A stretch of 64,000 nucleotides of DNA, from NCBI RefSeq assembly GCF_036370855.1, contig NC_088098.1, positions 204,769,336 to 204,833,335 on the forward strand, written 5' to 3'. Position numbers and translations under genes: made by a program. Every line of letters begins with the position of its first letter. Positions within the stretch are counted from its first letter, which is position 1. Below, piece after piece: positions 12,901 to 27,764 of the stretch. Origin of the DNA: Dromaius novaehollandiae (lineage: Eukaryota; Chordata; Aves; Casuariiformes; Dromaiidae). Under the pieces are notes generated by a model. The model had not been told where the DNA came from and did no database searches. It worked only from the letters and a program-made list of their open reading frames with translations.

Positions 12901-14842
12901 TATATATTTATGAATATTTATTTATCTATCTCTGTCATTAGTATAGGGTACTTTCAAATGACTGTGCATATATATATGAATATAAACTATATACACAAGC
13001 AATATATGTTGAATCTCTTATCCTCTGTAAGGACACTATCATAAAAAAAGAATTGAATTTCTATAGCTATAAATAAGAGAAATGATGTCAACAGGTAGCA
13101 ATTTAGAGTATGTAGCATCACTAATAGGGTTCATATGATCCATTAAAAATGTTTATGTTGTGCATTGTAAGCTGTTCTTCGTGTGTGATTTTAACACTAC
13201 TAAAATTAAAGCCTCTGGGGTGAATTTCTGCAGATGTTTAACAATATTCAGTAAGACTATAAAAGTTTAAGACTGGAAAGAAAAGAAGAGGATGTTATGC
13301 CAATAACTGATTTTTATGTTTGCTACCGGAATAAAAAATATTTTGGGGTCCACGCAGAATTCATTTTTTATCTTCCTTAGTGAAATAAGAGATTGAACTG
13401 TTTCATTTGACGAAAAGCAATTTTTTTTATTCTTCTCCCCTAACTCCATAGATGTTAACTTTAAAACTGAATTTCAAAATCTTGGAGTAAAAAAGTGAAT
13501 TATTACGTTTAAAAAGTAGAGAAATTAAATGTTTTGATGTTTTTATTGTATAAGTCTAGTTTGCTGAACCCTTGCAGTTTTTATTAGTACAACACAGGCT
13601 TTTTCACTATATTCAAGACTTTGTGACTCTCCTCACAGCTGTCCCTTTCTCCAATCCCAATTTTGCACGGAGTATGCAAAGGACATAAACAGTTTATTTC
13701 ATCGGATCTGTGGCCCTGCCACATTATTCCTGGAAGCTTCAGTAATAGAAGTGACTGCTAGAAGAGAAAAAAATGCTGTTCTTTTATACTCCTGCACACT
13801 AGGGTGGTTTTTCTTGGGAAAGCAAAGGACTGTCCAGCGTTAACTTAACGGCAGTGCATGTGGTGCACCGGGACGGGGTCCTGCTGCACAACCCCTGCCG
13901 TTCTCTCCATGGTGCCGTCCAGCTGTGTGGCACCTCCCGTGCACGTCCGTGACACCCTGGGATTTATCTAGTCATCTGTGTGCTATCACTTTCCTTGTCA
14001 ATGATAATAAAACTTGTCTTGCTTATAGAGGATTTCCTAATTAAGCACGGAAGGCAGTACAAGCAAAACCTCTGTGCACTGATGGTCATTCAATAAATCA
14101 CAATCATAAAAGGAGAGGAGATGGCTCCATTTAAACACACAGGGTTCAAGATTATTTATTCTGCTATCACTAATGCAGTAAAGTGCATGCAAAGATCCCA
14201 TGACGCTTCAAGTTGTTATTTTAATGCTGCCATTTAATGAATAATGTAATAGTATTGTACACAACAGTGCAAATTGCCATGATGTCAGGCAAATTGCTTC
14301 AGGCTGATCTGGTTTACACATGCCAGACTTCAGGATATTCTTTTTTTTCCCCATCATTAATCTTGTGTTAATATATTTATGTATATATAGATTATTCACC
14401 ATATTACTTACAATGTGTTAGTATTTTTTGTGTTGCTTCCCTCATTCTGCTTCAAAGAAATATCTCAAAATCAAGAGTAAATATGAAAGTTCCTCCTGAT
14501 GTCTTGTGCATGAGGCAGAGTTCATATGATTACTAGCAGGATTTAGAAAATCTAAGAAAACCCAGTTCCAGTACCTCAGCTGTGGACTAGCTTAGGCACA
14601 ACCTGCCCATGCTTCTGTGAAATAGGAAGCATTTTCCAAACTCTGATGGAGTATTTTGCATCATGCAAGCAAAGCTGCTTAAAGGATATTGCAAATAATA
14701 ATTTTGCCTTCTGACAGTTCCATAATAGGCTGCTCTGGGAGGTACTCAGACTTTTTTCTTCTGGATTGTCATGTCCATTAAAAATGATGGGGAAGGATTA
14801 GTAACTGCACAAAAACATGATGAAAAGGCTTTACAAACTACA

Positions 14843-14865
14843 ATTTCTTTTTTAAAAAAAGAAAT
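14843..14865. repeat. A/T near-palindrome
   Basis: ATTTC, then T6, A7 and GAAAT, form a nearly perfect palindrome. Such A/T palindromes are frequent in AT-rich DNA, so no function is claimed. Confidence 0.7.
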
Positions 14866-17639
14866 ATAGATACAAAATTTTATAAGAAATAAGAATTTAA
14901 AGTTCAAAACGAATAGACCAAGATCTGTTCTTACAGGAGATTGTCTCTGGAGGGCACTTCCAAAGAGTGCATTTTGGACCCCAAATCTCCTGTGCTTATC
15001 TTCATCCAGAAATACAAAAGAATGTAGGATTTCTGTATACACTGTGTATTTTCCATTCATACACAAACTGCTGTCCCAGAAAATTCTTTACAGGCTTCTG
15101 TCTTGGGAAAATCTTAATTTGGGATGCTCAGTGCTCAAATTCAGAAATGCTGATGTAGGTTCACCTTCATTAATGATTTCAGAGGTAGTGCCACCAGAAA
15201 TAGCAAACCAGCCCAATGTGAGTAAAGATCTCAGGATCTGGCCCATGATCTGAAACAAACCTTGCAGCTTTGTGTACTTTAGCTGGAGGAAATCTTTCTA
15301 ATAAGAACAAAGCTTGCCTTAGGGCATCTTGGCGTCATTCAGCTTCTAGGTTGTCTTGGGCCTGGTGCAAAATTGCTCTGCCAGAGTTTAGGAAAGGATG
15401 GAGGGATTTAGAACGCAGGTGGGTAGTGCTGGCTGCTTTGTATAAGATTGAACATATTTTTGTATGCTGCACAGTGCTAGAGAAGAGCAATGGATATGAC
15501 CTTTGCTTGTGACAACTCTTTCCTGAAAGAAAATGACTAGGAGAAGTGGTCTTCAGCACTGAACCTGGGTGGAACAGCACAGTCCGAGGACTCACCCTGC
15601 TGGGTTTTGTTTATCCACAGCACTTGTTTGGCTTCCTGCTCTCCCTGGCAATACAGGCAGCTGCATTTTCAAGAGGGGAAATCTCTGCTACAGTGGCTTC
15701 TGTGTCCCATTAGGATTCATGCTTTTACTTAATTTGCTCATCGTCATCATTTTCTTACAGGACCTACTTTGAGGGGTGATGATCACTACCTACTGGGATG
15801 ACAGGTACCCTCAAAAAGATGTAACGGATCCAGAGAAGAGATTTCCACTCCTCTAACCTACTTGACGTCTTCTGGCCAGCTAGGTGTGAGAAAAAGGGCA
15901 CTGTCTGAACAAGCCTTAAAATCTGATTCCTGACTTGAGGCATAATTTGTTTCTGCCTGGCTGTGGTGGGACGTGGAGGAGGTTAGACTCTCTCTCCCAT
16001 GGATGTATGGCTGATGAACTCGTCCTTCAGCAGGTGAGCTTTCGCATTAGTCTGGGCTGCCTGGCGAATGTGTGCCATGTCATCCTCACCTGCTGATTTG
16101 TAAAACTTGTCTAGCTGAAAGGCTTGCTTTCACAAAAAGGAATCTGCACTGCTGTATTCCACAGCAGTGGCCTAAAACGTAACAGTGTTTGTGCTTAGTG
16201 GTATTTATAGAGCAAGGCGAGAACTCTTTGAGAACACTCTCATATGTCTTCTGTACGAGACAGATGAGAAAATTCGGTAGTTGGACAAAACTCAAACTGT
16301 TTAAACTTATTTGAGCTAATCCCACCTACTCTTCACTTGGTGCTTGTGTGTACACACACATACATATGTATTTTGCTCATTCATTTAGAGCCAATGTTAC
16401 TTTTCTCCAGACTTCTCCCTTGCAGAGCAATATTCTTGTTCTGATAACACTTGAAATAAATGAAGGCTGTTCCCTTAGCAACTGTCAGCTGAATAACCTT
16501 AAAACGAAGTGGGAATAAATAGAGTAACTAATATTTGTCAGATGTCTGGGGTATGTGAAATATTCTTTTTCATAAATATAGTAAATGGGCTGCTGCTGAA
16601 TAAAGGGTGGGGTTTAAAATTATATGTTATTACTGTGATGTAAAGGGTAATTTGTTTACTTGGATTGGAATGTCCTGCCACTTTGCAGCTGAGTATACCG
16701 AGAAAAATTTGGAAAGCTAATTTAATTTTTTTCTCCCATTTAAGCTGTGATTTATGTTTGGTTTTTAAACAGCTCCTTATACCTGAAGTCACTCACTTTA
16801 AAGATAACTTCACTAATATCACATATACTAGCTTAATTCTCTTTCCTCTTTTTCTATTAATTTACATGAAAATGACATTTATAGTACCTGGAGGCCAGGT
16901 CCAAAAGAAAGTATCTCCCCACCCTTTGAAACATGGTGATTGGGACTGTGAACTCCTACTTGATTTCCAAGATCTTTGGGACATGTAGTGAATCTTACTC
17001 CATGTTTGCACAAAGGACTCAAAAAGTGGGACCTTGTTTTTGGTTGTTCTTTGACACTTGCATAATAAAATTAAATAGTCATGAAATGCATCAATTTAGT
17101 AGAAAGTTTTCCTCTGACTCCTGGATTGCTAGTCAGAGGAATGTTGCTTGGCTTTCTGCTTCCTGAAGGGGCAACACAAAGTCCTTTTGTTAGAGCATTC
17201 TGGTTGTACATGGCTAAGGCAATGGTGGGAATGTTTATTTCTCTGTCCCAAAATCTTGGTAAATTCTAACTGGAGGGGGAAAAAATGCTCAGAATATCGT
17301 AATGCAATGCAGCAACTGCCACAAATGGTAGCAGCAATGAGTTTTGAATATAAAACAATTTTTAAAAAACTGGTGTGAGTTGCAAAATGCCTGAGAAGCC
17401 TTATAGACAGAACTTGTTGGAGAATATTTCTTGCATACCTGAAAGACCACTGAAAAGCCAGTGGCAGTACTGTGTTGCTATAAAACTAGTGCCAATAGTC
17501 ATTTTATAGCAGTATGTTACATTCCCTGTGAACAGAATAAGAGAAAAATATGGCATCATGATACTTTACAGTGGCAAAAGTTGGTGTATATGCATATGTG
17601 ATAGATATATTCCTTCACTGAGGCCACAGAAAGATGGTT

Positions 17640-17775
17640 TCATCTAGTTATTGGAGAAAGGCTTGGTACTGGGAAACTTCTGAATTGCAGTCCAGGCTCA
17701 TCTGCTATTCCCTAGGTGATCCTGGACAAGTTACTGAATTACTGCTGCCCAGTGTCTGCAAAGAAAGCACAAGCA
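17640..17775 (+). repeat. Possible CORE-SINE/MIR-like remnant
   Basis: The block 'aattgcagtccaggctcatctgc' is followed by 'ggtgatcctggacaagttact' (each written here as a loose reading of the local sequence). This resembles the MIR order of a 'gggttcgaatcc' block followed by 'tgaccttgggcaagttactt'. It is diverged, and the boundaries are guesses. Confidence 0.35.
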
Positions 17776-20700
17776 ATTGTTGTTTGCACTTTTCTCCACT
17801 TCCATTTAGGCTTCTAGAAATATCTAGTTCATTCTTGGCATACATATAGTTTTAATGCAAGCACTAGATTATCAGATTCGTGCCAAGTTATACTTTTGCA
17901 TTCAGTTGCTGTTTTCTGTAAGTAACAGCAAAGACGCAATGAAGTGTTCTGTATGTCACTTTGGGCTTTAGTACTCGTATTTGCTCAGACAACGATAGGG
18001 GCAGGAGCTTCACTGGCTGCGCTGTTGGAGCCTTTGCGAAGTGAGCTCTTCCTGGTGAGGACTCTGTGGAAGTTCCTACATGGTCCTGAGTATCTGAATC
18101 CTATTTAATGTCAGGGATCTGTCTGAGGAACTTAATCAGAAGTTCTAGCTGCTCTAGTCTAGCTACATATTCAGCATACCCAGAAGGGAGGAATAGTCAC
18201 TTCCATTTAGAAATCCAGCCCATCTGAGATCAGAGCTGATTCTGTAGATGCTTATTCCTTTCCATCAGATATAAATCAGTCAGAGCTGGTGAAACTGTTA
18301 ATTTAGGTATCTCTATTGGGTGCCTTAAATTTAGGTAGGAAGAATTCAGGATTAAGCCCTTTCCAGTGATGCATTAGAAGGGCTCTGGGTGCTGTCAAAT
18401 ATGATTCTTTTTGCCTCCTATGTTCTTTCTGGATGAGAACTGCATGTGAAGGAGATGTGTTTGATTTGAGATGGATGTTATTTCACATGTATGAGCTATT
18501 CTGAGTTTATTCTAGTGAAAGCAGGTAAAAAAATGTGCAATTAAAACAGCGATGATGAGGTTACCTACATTTTAGTTCCTGTAGAGTTTCAGTCCCTGTC
18601 TCAGAAGACCCTCAGAGAAAGTCTGTCTCATGAGCAAGGAGCTTTAATTTTATGGTATAAAGCTTTTTTTTTTTCTTTTTATCCGTGAGAATCAGGGCTT
18701 TTCACTACTGTTTTCCTCAGAAGTGTTGGATGATTTCTTTTTTTCCTATACATACACACAGTGGGCCCAGGTGATTAATCATCTTGGAAAATAAAGACCA
18801 AAAAGACCAAAACATTAAACTCAAGGGATATTCTAGGGAAACCTAGTATAGAAGTGCAAGAACAGCTCAGCTGTGTTTTCCCAAGAGCCGATGGTTTCAT
18901 GCCTATGTATATTGCTTTATTGCTGTCTAGATGGAATATTACAAAGCCAAGACCAGGATGAGACAAAGGCTCCCAGCCAATTTAGGATGGAAATTGCTAT
19001 GTGAGAGGGTATCTCCTGGCAAAGTAATACTCTAATGGGTCCAGATTTCCTTAAGTGATATTAAATTGGGAGTTTCACAACAATAAGTACTTGTATTATG
19101 TTGCCGGTGGGTCTGAGTTACGTGACAGGAATATAAGCAAAAGCTCTTTTATAGAAATGAGTGTAAGACAGTTCATTTATTGTATTCTAAAAAAGCTTTA
19201 TCTTAATTAGACCACAAAACTCACTCCCAGTTAGAACAATTTTCACTTATTAAATGAAAAAGCAGAAAACATTCATCTATGTGAATGACAAAATTTAAAA
19301 GCAGAGTAATGCTCCCTTCAGTAAAGTATTGCTGTGGAATACCAAAAACTGTACTAAGTGTGTCCATAACAATCATCTGCATTACTGATCATTAACTTCA
19401 CAATGAGTAACAGTGCCGATTTATTTAATGAACCTGAAGGTAATTGTTTCTTTTACTAATTACATCAGGGAAATGAGACCTGTTAGCACTGAAATAACTT
19501 GAAATGCTAAAGCAAACCTATCTGAAGGGTAAAATGCCTGGCTATTTTTCTCTTACTTTCTGCTCTGAGATAAGTGTTTTGTTATTCCCCTTTGGTTTTA
19601 ATTAGTCAGAAACCTCTCTTTCATCCCTGTTAAACAGTGAACCTTGGATGTATCATATGCTTTAGTATGCTGGGACATTCCCACAAATTAGAACATATTG
19701 CTTACGAAAACCAGGACATTTGGATTGCATTTACAGGTAAAATTGTATGAGAAAGTGTTTAAAGTCACTTTTAAATGCTGAAGTTGTTGAAATTGTATTT
19801 TCAAAAGCTCAGCCTGGTGCAGTACAGCTCTGCTGTTCCCACCACTGAGGCAGGTCTGCAGTGAGATCTGCTGGGTCTCTCACTTACCTCACTGCTCTGC
19901 ACATGGACAGAGAGCTCCTGCAAGTTTTCTCAGCTTGTACAGGTTACGAGTTTTTGGAACAGGTGAGAATATTGTGGCCATTTACTTTAACTTTCTGGCT
20001 AAGACAGGTCAGAATATTTGACCTGAAATTCCTGTGCAGAGCCTTAATTCTAGATGTACCTGGCTATCTACACTGGTGGAGAGTCCACTAGATACCAGTT
20101 TTTCTGATATATATTCTTGCTGTTAAAAATGCATATCTTCTTTCTAATCTGAATTCATTTGACTTCAGCTTCCAACCACTGAATCATGTTATGTGTTTGC
20201 CTGTTTTATCTAACATCACAAATCACAAATTTCCTCTCAGATCCCCTTGTATTTAACCTATTAAAGTGCTAACCAGGATACAAACAGTTCCTATCTCCCC
20301 CTCTGTTAAGCCATAAGTTTCTTTCTTTCCTGTTACAGTGGTTATACCAAATATTCGCTAGGTCAGAGAGAAATGACTTTATTGGCAGGAAGAGGGAATG
20401 ACTGTGAGCTGAGAGATACTTAGACCATCTGGGATACTTTCAGTACCTGCTATCATAAATATGTGATTTAATTGATTATTGGCAGGGCTTAACGTCACGG
20501 CTTCATTCTTCTTATCTAAGCTATTAGCATTCAGAGTCATGCAACAGCGGTTCAATTTCCCTGTAAAGATATGTCATAAATAGTACATTTTATGAAGAGC
20601 AGACTTTTTCAGTAAATGCCAGCCAGCTCCAGCTAGATGATCAGAAAGGAAAAAGACAGTTCTTGAGAAATTTGGTCTCCTGCAAATCAGGGGGAGATTT

Positions 20701-23691
20701 AAGTTTGAGCTGTATCTATGTTTTCTGACTCCCTCAAGATAAGGAAGTTCACAAACAAAGTGTGGAAACCTAAGAATCAGGACCGAAATATTTGAGGGGA
20801 GGGGACAGCAGTGGAATAAGTTTCCAGAAGGTCTCCAAGCTAAGCTGCCATAAACATTAGGGCAAATGGCACAATCCTCCTTTGCAAGGAAGTGTCTCAT
20901 GATAAACAGAAAGCCAGCCTTCGGCTATATTCCCTAATATTCTTGTTCCTTAGCTCTAAGGTCGACCAGCAAAAATGTCCAAACACTTATTTTACAACTG
21001 CAAAATAGCAGGGAGAAGGAGAGTAGAAGTCATCTTTACAAGGCAGAGTGTAGTTACCCAGGAAGCTATAATATAACGTAATGAGAGATAGCTTCTGTAA
21101 ACTCCTCTGGTAGAGAAAGCGCTGAACTCAAAGCTCTTAACGACCTGCTGCTGCTATTATAATTGAAGCAGGGCAAGCTTCTTTTCCACAGTACTGATAG
21201 CTTTGATGTGGAAAGATAGAATGATCTTAGTATTCTCCTTGCACTTTACAAAAGGTTTTAAGTTGAATAAACAGGTCACCTGTGAGTCTTTTCATTTATC
21301 CTCTCTTGCCTTTCCATGCCCTGAAAGAATTGCTTTGAGTTGTTGGCTCTCATAACTCCTTCGCCTAACCCAAGTGGATACTTAGCTACTAGTCTCACCT
21401 TCCTCTTGTCCAAAACCGCTACATTTTGCCAATGATTTTCTTAAGGACTGTAATACATCTTTTCCATTTCATTATACCAGGCCTCTGGAATGCAATTTAA
21501 ATTTCAAATAGGACCATTATTGAATCTAGTTTACTTTGAGCTATTAATTGATTTAACTGTGAGTTTTAAAGAAATATGTGTTTTGGAAAAAACTTGTCTT
21601 TGTACTACATTGATCTAAAATAATTTTAACTTGAAAAAATTTTAATTCCAGCAGAAATGAAATAAAGAAGATGAATAACCATAAAGTTACATAATTGAAA
21701 AACTGAAGAAAAAAAGACTGTTTGATAGGGCACCTAAATTAAATAGAATTATGAAACTGGCATATCAACATTTCAAGGCATCAAAGATCTAATGGACATC
21801 AACTTCTGAGGTGAATATTAACATCTCAGAAATACCTGTAGGAATGAATACATGTACATTGTACTTTTAATTTAAAAGTCTCCAATTACATTTCAAACAA
21901 ATGCTTTCTTCTTTGCAAAAGTGATATACAAACCCTGATTTTAAATAGGCCACAATTTAATTAGTTTGTGTTATTTCTGAGATTCCTAAAAATAGGTCAT
22001 GATCCCGACATCTTAAAGTCTTATGAGGTAAAATACCTGTCTTTTACACAAATTATGCTATAATCAGTCTTGGGTAGTTTCCAAATGTGTTAATTTCCCC
22101 CCCATTTTCATGATAGTCTTCCCAAGAAACATTCTTGCATTTTGTTGTGATTACCCAGAACTACTCCTTCCCCATCCCCTTCCTTTGCGGGGGTGTGCGT
22201 GCCTGCGAGGAGCGTTATTATCACATTCCATCTTCGTATATGGAAACAGCTGAAGGTAGGTTCGTCTGGCTCGCTCTCAACATTTGAGCTAGTTGCTTCA
22301 GCCAAGGGGAAGAAACAAACTCTTCCTAGGGGACTGGCTAAGAAATAGAGAACTACACCCTGATATCCCACCATGAATTTCTCATAATCATTTCATGAAT
22401 TTAGCATCTCAGGTGCTTAATGTGCTAATCGTAATTTCTAGGCTACCTACCTTCTCTATAAACCAGCAGAATTTGATATTCCTGAAAGTTACATGTTGAA
22501 AGGAGAGAGAGAGGTGTAAAAGGGCCAGGAAATAAATCCACATGTCTTGAGTTTCCAGGCTTCTGCCTTAAGCAGAATCATTTTTTCTCATCTCGTCATC
22601 GCAGGTAACTCCTTTTCCTCTCTTAAACCTCCCAGCCACAAAACAAGCAGAATATCCCACTGTACAGCCTGAATAGTTAGAAAAGAAGAGGATTCTTTTC
22701 TTTTTTTAAAATGGAAATGAACTTTATCCTGAAATGAGAAACCAGAAAATGTCCTTCTGCACTGATTTATGTGCTGAAAACCTGTTTGCTGTTGCCTACA
22801 CATCAGAAGTCTTTGCAACCAATTATAGGATATATAGTCAGGTTCTTTGCAAGGTCAGTGTGAAAGATGGGCCTAAGCACAAGACAGAGAGTTTACAATT
22901 TTCCTCTGTGTGAAAAATCATCTTTGCCTAAAATGGTTTATTGTTACTTAGAATTGTGCCATACTTGAAAACTTTACAGCACTCAGTGACATTTTCTTTG
23001 AAGTAGAACTATTTTTCAAGTTAATAACACAATGAACTCCTACACAAATCACAGCTTATTTTGCATGTCTTTTTGAATATTTCACATTTCCAGCAGAACT
23101 GTCTCTCTATACCTGGAGTGCACTTATAATAGGTATTCTTATAAATGATGATGAGTATATTGCCTTATAAATTTTGTCACATTCTGCAAAATCATTAATA
23201 TTTTACAAGGTTTGTACCATTAAAAACATGCTTTCATGGAATGAAAAGGTTATGAAAATGAAATGTCACACGCCATGATTTTGCCTTAAAGATCCTGGTC
23301 ATTTACACAGTGCTCCAGAATTGCAGTATGAAAAAGAACAATCTTTTTGATAAGTTTCATTCAGGAACTGGAATTTCACAGTTCATGCAGCATGTTACGT
23401 ATGGAAATTACTTAGAAAAGGTCACCATCTATCCTAGCCACTTCTTGCTTAATTAGGCACTGTAATATCATACATTAGGCAATAATGTTTTAAAAGAATT
23501 CAAGGATAGATAAAAAGCCCTAATGACAATGTCAATAGATATTTATTTAGATACATGACATGCATGCGCTCACATCTGCCTGTGTGTCTGACAATGAATG
23601 CAAATTGTATATACAAGCACTACATCACAGAGGAAAAAGTAGTAAGCTCCTACTTCTTCCTGCTGCAATATCTGGGGAAATATTAGAATTT

Positions 23692-23721
23692 GGAAATACT
23701 GGAAATACTATGGGAAATACT
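23692..23721. repeat. Three copies of GGAAATACT
   Basis: Copies lie at 23692-23700, 23701-23709 and 23713-23721, the third after a 3-nt spacer. It is a short local tandem duplication. Confidence 0.8.
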
Positions 23722-26700
23722 GGAATTTCAGCCCCAGGCTGAAATTTAGGTGTTATAGAACTGACTGGAAAATTCCTTTTCACTGGAGTAGGCCCAGATT
23801 TTAACTGGAGAGTGCAATGGGCTATTCCCAGTTTGAACTTTAGTGCCAGAGAAAAGATCTGAGACAAGCTGACGTTATTACAGTGTTGGAGCAAAGTGAT
23901 GATTTCAGCTTAACTTTTCGGTCAATGATTCATATAAAACCTACAGTTTAATGCAGACTAAGGACAAAAGGGACCACTATCATTTTAGACTCTATTCTGT
24001 AACTTCAGCTTGGAAAATTAATTTGGTCTGAGAAATGTCACATTATTCAGAAAAACAGAATATTTTTGGAAAGCTTGAAGAGAAGTGGTCTCCTTTTTTG
24101 TAGGGGAAAATTATATTTCTTTGAACTTTGGACTTTAAGAATTGTTATTCTTTGCTTTGCTTTTATTCTTTTTTAATATATTGGGTCTTATAGGTATCTC
24201 TATAGGCACTAACTGTCAGCTTTATGTGCTGTTGCAATGCAATTTGTTTGTTTTTTGAGTTGTCTCAATCTAATTTTAAATATTTACTGCTATGAAAAGG
24301 CTACTTTGGGAGACTGACTAATCGCTTTCATCGTCAGAGGGAATGTTCTGATATTTAGCTTTTTTCATGGTTTTGTATTCTGACTTTTCTTTTTAAGGTG
24401 ACTATCTCACTGCCGGCTGCTTTCACTCTCCACATGTAATTACCCTTTTTCTGTGATGGCTTTTACTGATTACTCTTGAAGTATTCAAGTCAGAAAATAT
24501 CATTCAGGTGATTAGAATCAATTTTAAACTTAAACCTGAGCCTAGATTTTTTTAGTTTAAACTCTTTAAAATGTATTGACATTCCAAGTTTAATGAATGC
24601 TTCTGTGTATATTTTCAGAGTTTTTACTCAGTGGTGGCATCTCACTGTTTTGGACACCTTTATAAACGTTGGCTAAGTGAGTAGTGTAGTACATCTCCCT
24701 TTTGCATGCCAGTATAATGTAAATGTGAATATATTTAGGTTTCACACAGGCCATCCTGAGATGCTCAGTGGACATTCAGGAAAGCTGCTGTTCAAGCAAC
24801 ACCTCCGAAGCTATTTCCCAGGGCTGCAATGAAGAGAAAACCTTCCAAGATATTTATTCTTTTTTATACAAGTTGCATCCTACAAAGCAGGTTCAACACT
24901 TGCAGGCTGTCAAAGCTCTGTGACCTGCCTCCGAGCCTGTCTCAGAGCCACCGGTGCTTTAGGGCAGGGTGGGCATGCTCAGCCCCAAAACCAGTTGCAC
25001 AAAGCTATGCAGGAGCTGTACAGCTAAAGCTGAACTCTTCAGCAGTTACTAAGTTAAAAACCAGTATTGAAAGTCAGAACAAAGGTCAGGATTTTGTCTT
25101 CAAGAAGGCCTAGTACTACTGGTGGGTGAAGAAGTCCTTAGTCTTCACACATGAAAGAGGACACAAACAGAGAGAGCCATTCCACTCCTGCAGTTGAGAG
25201 TGAACTGTATGGAGCAGGGCAGCAGGAAAGCTGGCAGGCTGGCAGGATCCCATAGGAATCCCGCATGTCTTCCATTAACAAAGGAAGAATGACCAAGAAA
25301 CATTTCAAATTCACCAGAGAGGAAATTTAAGATAACTCCTCATTTGCTGGAACTTTTTTGTTTGGCTAGCATTATGCAATTTCTGAGCTTTATAATTACT
25401 TGTTACGGAAAAGTTTTTTCACTTTCTTTCATTATATGTTCTTGCACTGATTTCTCATTCTTGTTTCCATTATATTTATAAATACTGAGATCCTAGTTTC
25501 TTACTTGGGTTTCATAAATTAACAATTTGCATTTATACTTGGCTGCCACTGTGGAAATAGCCCAATTTTTGAAAATGCTGAACATAAGGTGTTTACTTTT
25601 ACAGGGCATTTTCTGAAAGTGATAGCTGAGGAGGTAGTTCAAACACTTGTGTGAGCTGACCCGGCCTGACACAGTGAGTGACCCAAGATCCTGCAGTTCA
25701 GGAGGATCTGTGGTCACAGTGCTATCAAACTGCTGCAAGCCAGGGCAGCCTCCTGCAGAGCCTTTCAGGCTGTTTTTGCATTTGCAGAGGGTTTTGTCTG
25801 TCACACAAGAAGTTACTATAACAAAAATATGGACCAATATGCTAAAGTACAGTCCTACTTGGAAGTGCAGTAAAGGAACTAAAAAGAGTAACTGAACGGC
25901 CCAGTTTTCAGATCGAGATGTTCTGTGCTCTGTTAGTATCATTTTAGATTAGCTCAGGTGTATTAAAAATATCAGGCAGTTTATTTTCCTAGGGAATCAT
26001 CTGATGTATTTAATCTTTGGATGCCTCTGCAGCCCAGTTAGTTGAAGTATAAAATGACTCTAAAAACTTCCGGAGTAGAGCACACAGCCTCCAAAGTCAT
26101 TGGTAACTTAACAGAGAGTCAGCAACAGTTTTACTGAGGCTAGATGAGCTCAGTTATAAAGTTTGGAATGTCTGGGACCACTAAAAATAAATTTGTTTTT
26201 TATGGAATGAGCCAAACATACATTTTATGTGAAAACACCCACAGCAGTTTGAAAAATATCATTCATTTTCTTATAAACAGAAATGCAAAGGTTTAAAATG
26301 AAAATGTCAGTCATCAGATCTGGAAAGATTTCTTCCTATTTAAGTAAGCTGCAAGTCCAATGCAAAGCACACCAAGACTTGTATCAATCCTTAAAAAGTG
26401 CTAGTGAAAGCTGAATGCCAAATAGCTTCCCAGGAGGCACGTTATGCTAATCACTATGGCAATCAGTTATTTATCATTCTTGCAGACATGTATTTTCCAT
26501 TTACGCTAACAGGCTGGTTGATTGGATTTTGTTCATTAAATGGGCAGAGACAAAACTGATCTTATAAACTGCTGTTCAAGTTAATGAGTGAGTATGTGTG
26601 TACTCAGAAGCAGAAAACTAAGTTTTAAAATTATAACCTACATCAATCAGGCATCTTTTCTACATTAAGCCAAAATCATTCCACTTAGTGTATTCAGCAT

Positions 26701-27019
26701 AAAAGAGAAAGTAAAAATGCTGCATTTTCATTTTCCACATTCTCTGATGGCCTGGCACTGAATGTGATGTTCTTAGTCGTAAAAGAGTCTGCAAGACATA
26801 TTTGTTTTTGCCTCTACTATCTTACCTAAAACTCTCCCAGGCTCTGTGCCTAGCTTAAGAGAGGGTGCAGGGACAGGAAGATTCTCAGTAGAGTTTTGCG
26901 TTCCTTCTTTTGCTTAATTATTATCAGGTAACAATGATGGCCTACAACCACTGCCATGAGCTTACAGTCTAAACAATAATAATGAAAACAATAATAGTAA
27001 GGATTTAAACAAAATCTTC

Positions 27020-27170
27020 TGTGGAAATGCTGGACTTTGATTCTGGAGATTCAGTCCGAGCTCCTACATTTTATGTATGTGTGGGAGGGGTGGTTTCACT
27101 ATCCTGGGTATGTTTATGAGTTTCTGGCACATGGCTGTGAGTGTCCCTTTGTAAAACAGAGGCAGATGTG
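27020..27170 (+). repeat. Possible CORE-SINE/MIR-like remnant
   Basis: The stretch goes from 'tggactttgattctggagat' through 'cctttgtaaaacagaggcag', reminiscent of the MIR body and its 'catctgtaaaatggggata' segment. Divergence is high. Called by eye only. Confidence 0.25.
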
Positions 27171-27764
27171 ATTTTTCCTCTACCACAAATAATTTAAAAA
27201 TCCAGCTAAGGGTTGCACAGATCTCAAATACCTCTTTTTCTGACTTGTATCACATGTCTGGGAGCAGATTTGTTTGCTCTAGCTCTGGGAAAAGAGGGTA
27301 TTCTGAAGCAGTGCCATTTCAATATCTCCTGTTATATCTCCTGCTTTTTATATGAACAGTTTAGTGTTCATTGGACAGAGAAAGCTCTTTAACTTTGAAC
27401 TTAGAGCGCTGACTTGAAGACTTTGGTTCCACAGTTTCCAAGCAGGAGGAGGAGGATAGGTTTGGGAGTTAGTCTCCTACAGACTTTTGGAGTGCCTCAG
27501 GCATGAAGTCATTGCACATGAGACAGCGACGGGAGAGATGGTTAGGGTATGATGAGGAAGAAATAGTGAGACATCTTAGTCCTATTCGTCCCCTGTCTAG
27601 CTGACATTTTCTGAAAATATCTTTTATGTTGACTTATAAGAATGAAAATGTAGGAAATAGACATACATAGATATTTGGGAGATTAGGGAACCACAGGCAG
27701 AATATTAGAGGCCTGTGGTCTAAGCATGTCCAGCACAGGTTATTTTGAAAAAAAAGCATCTTGC

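Larger units (their letters stand above)
9993..27760. other. Long intergenic stretch, no gene seen
   Basis: About 17.8 kb of AT-rich DNA. ORFs of 60 to 150 codons occur on both strands but are scattered and lack family-like composition or splice-consistent neighbours. Noted items: paired TTTAAAAAATATTT copies near 11656-11689, a T6A7 near-palindrome at 14843-14865, possible SINE remnants near 17640-17775 and 27020-27170, and a GGAAATACT triplet repeat at 23692-23721. Confidence 0.55.

Noticed and set aside
25493..25942. 149-codon minus-strand ORF, the longest outside the CR1 and CNTN5 regions
   Set aside because: No recognisable domain, no family-like composition, no splice-linked neighbours; overlapped by an equally open frame on the other strand.
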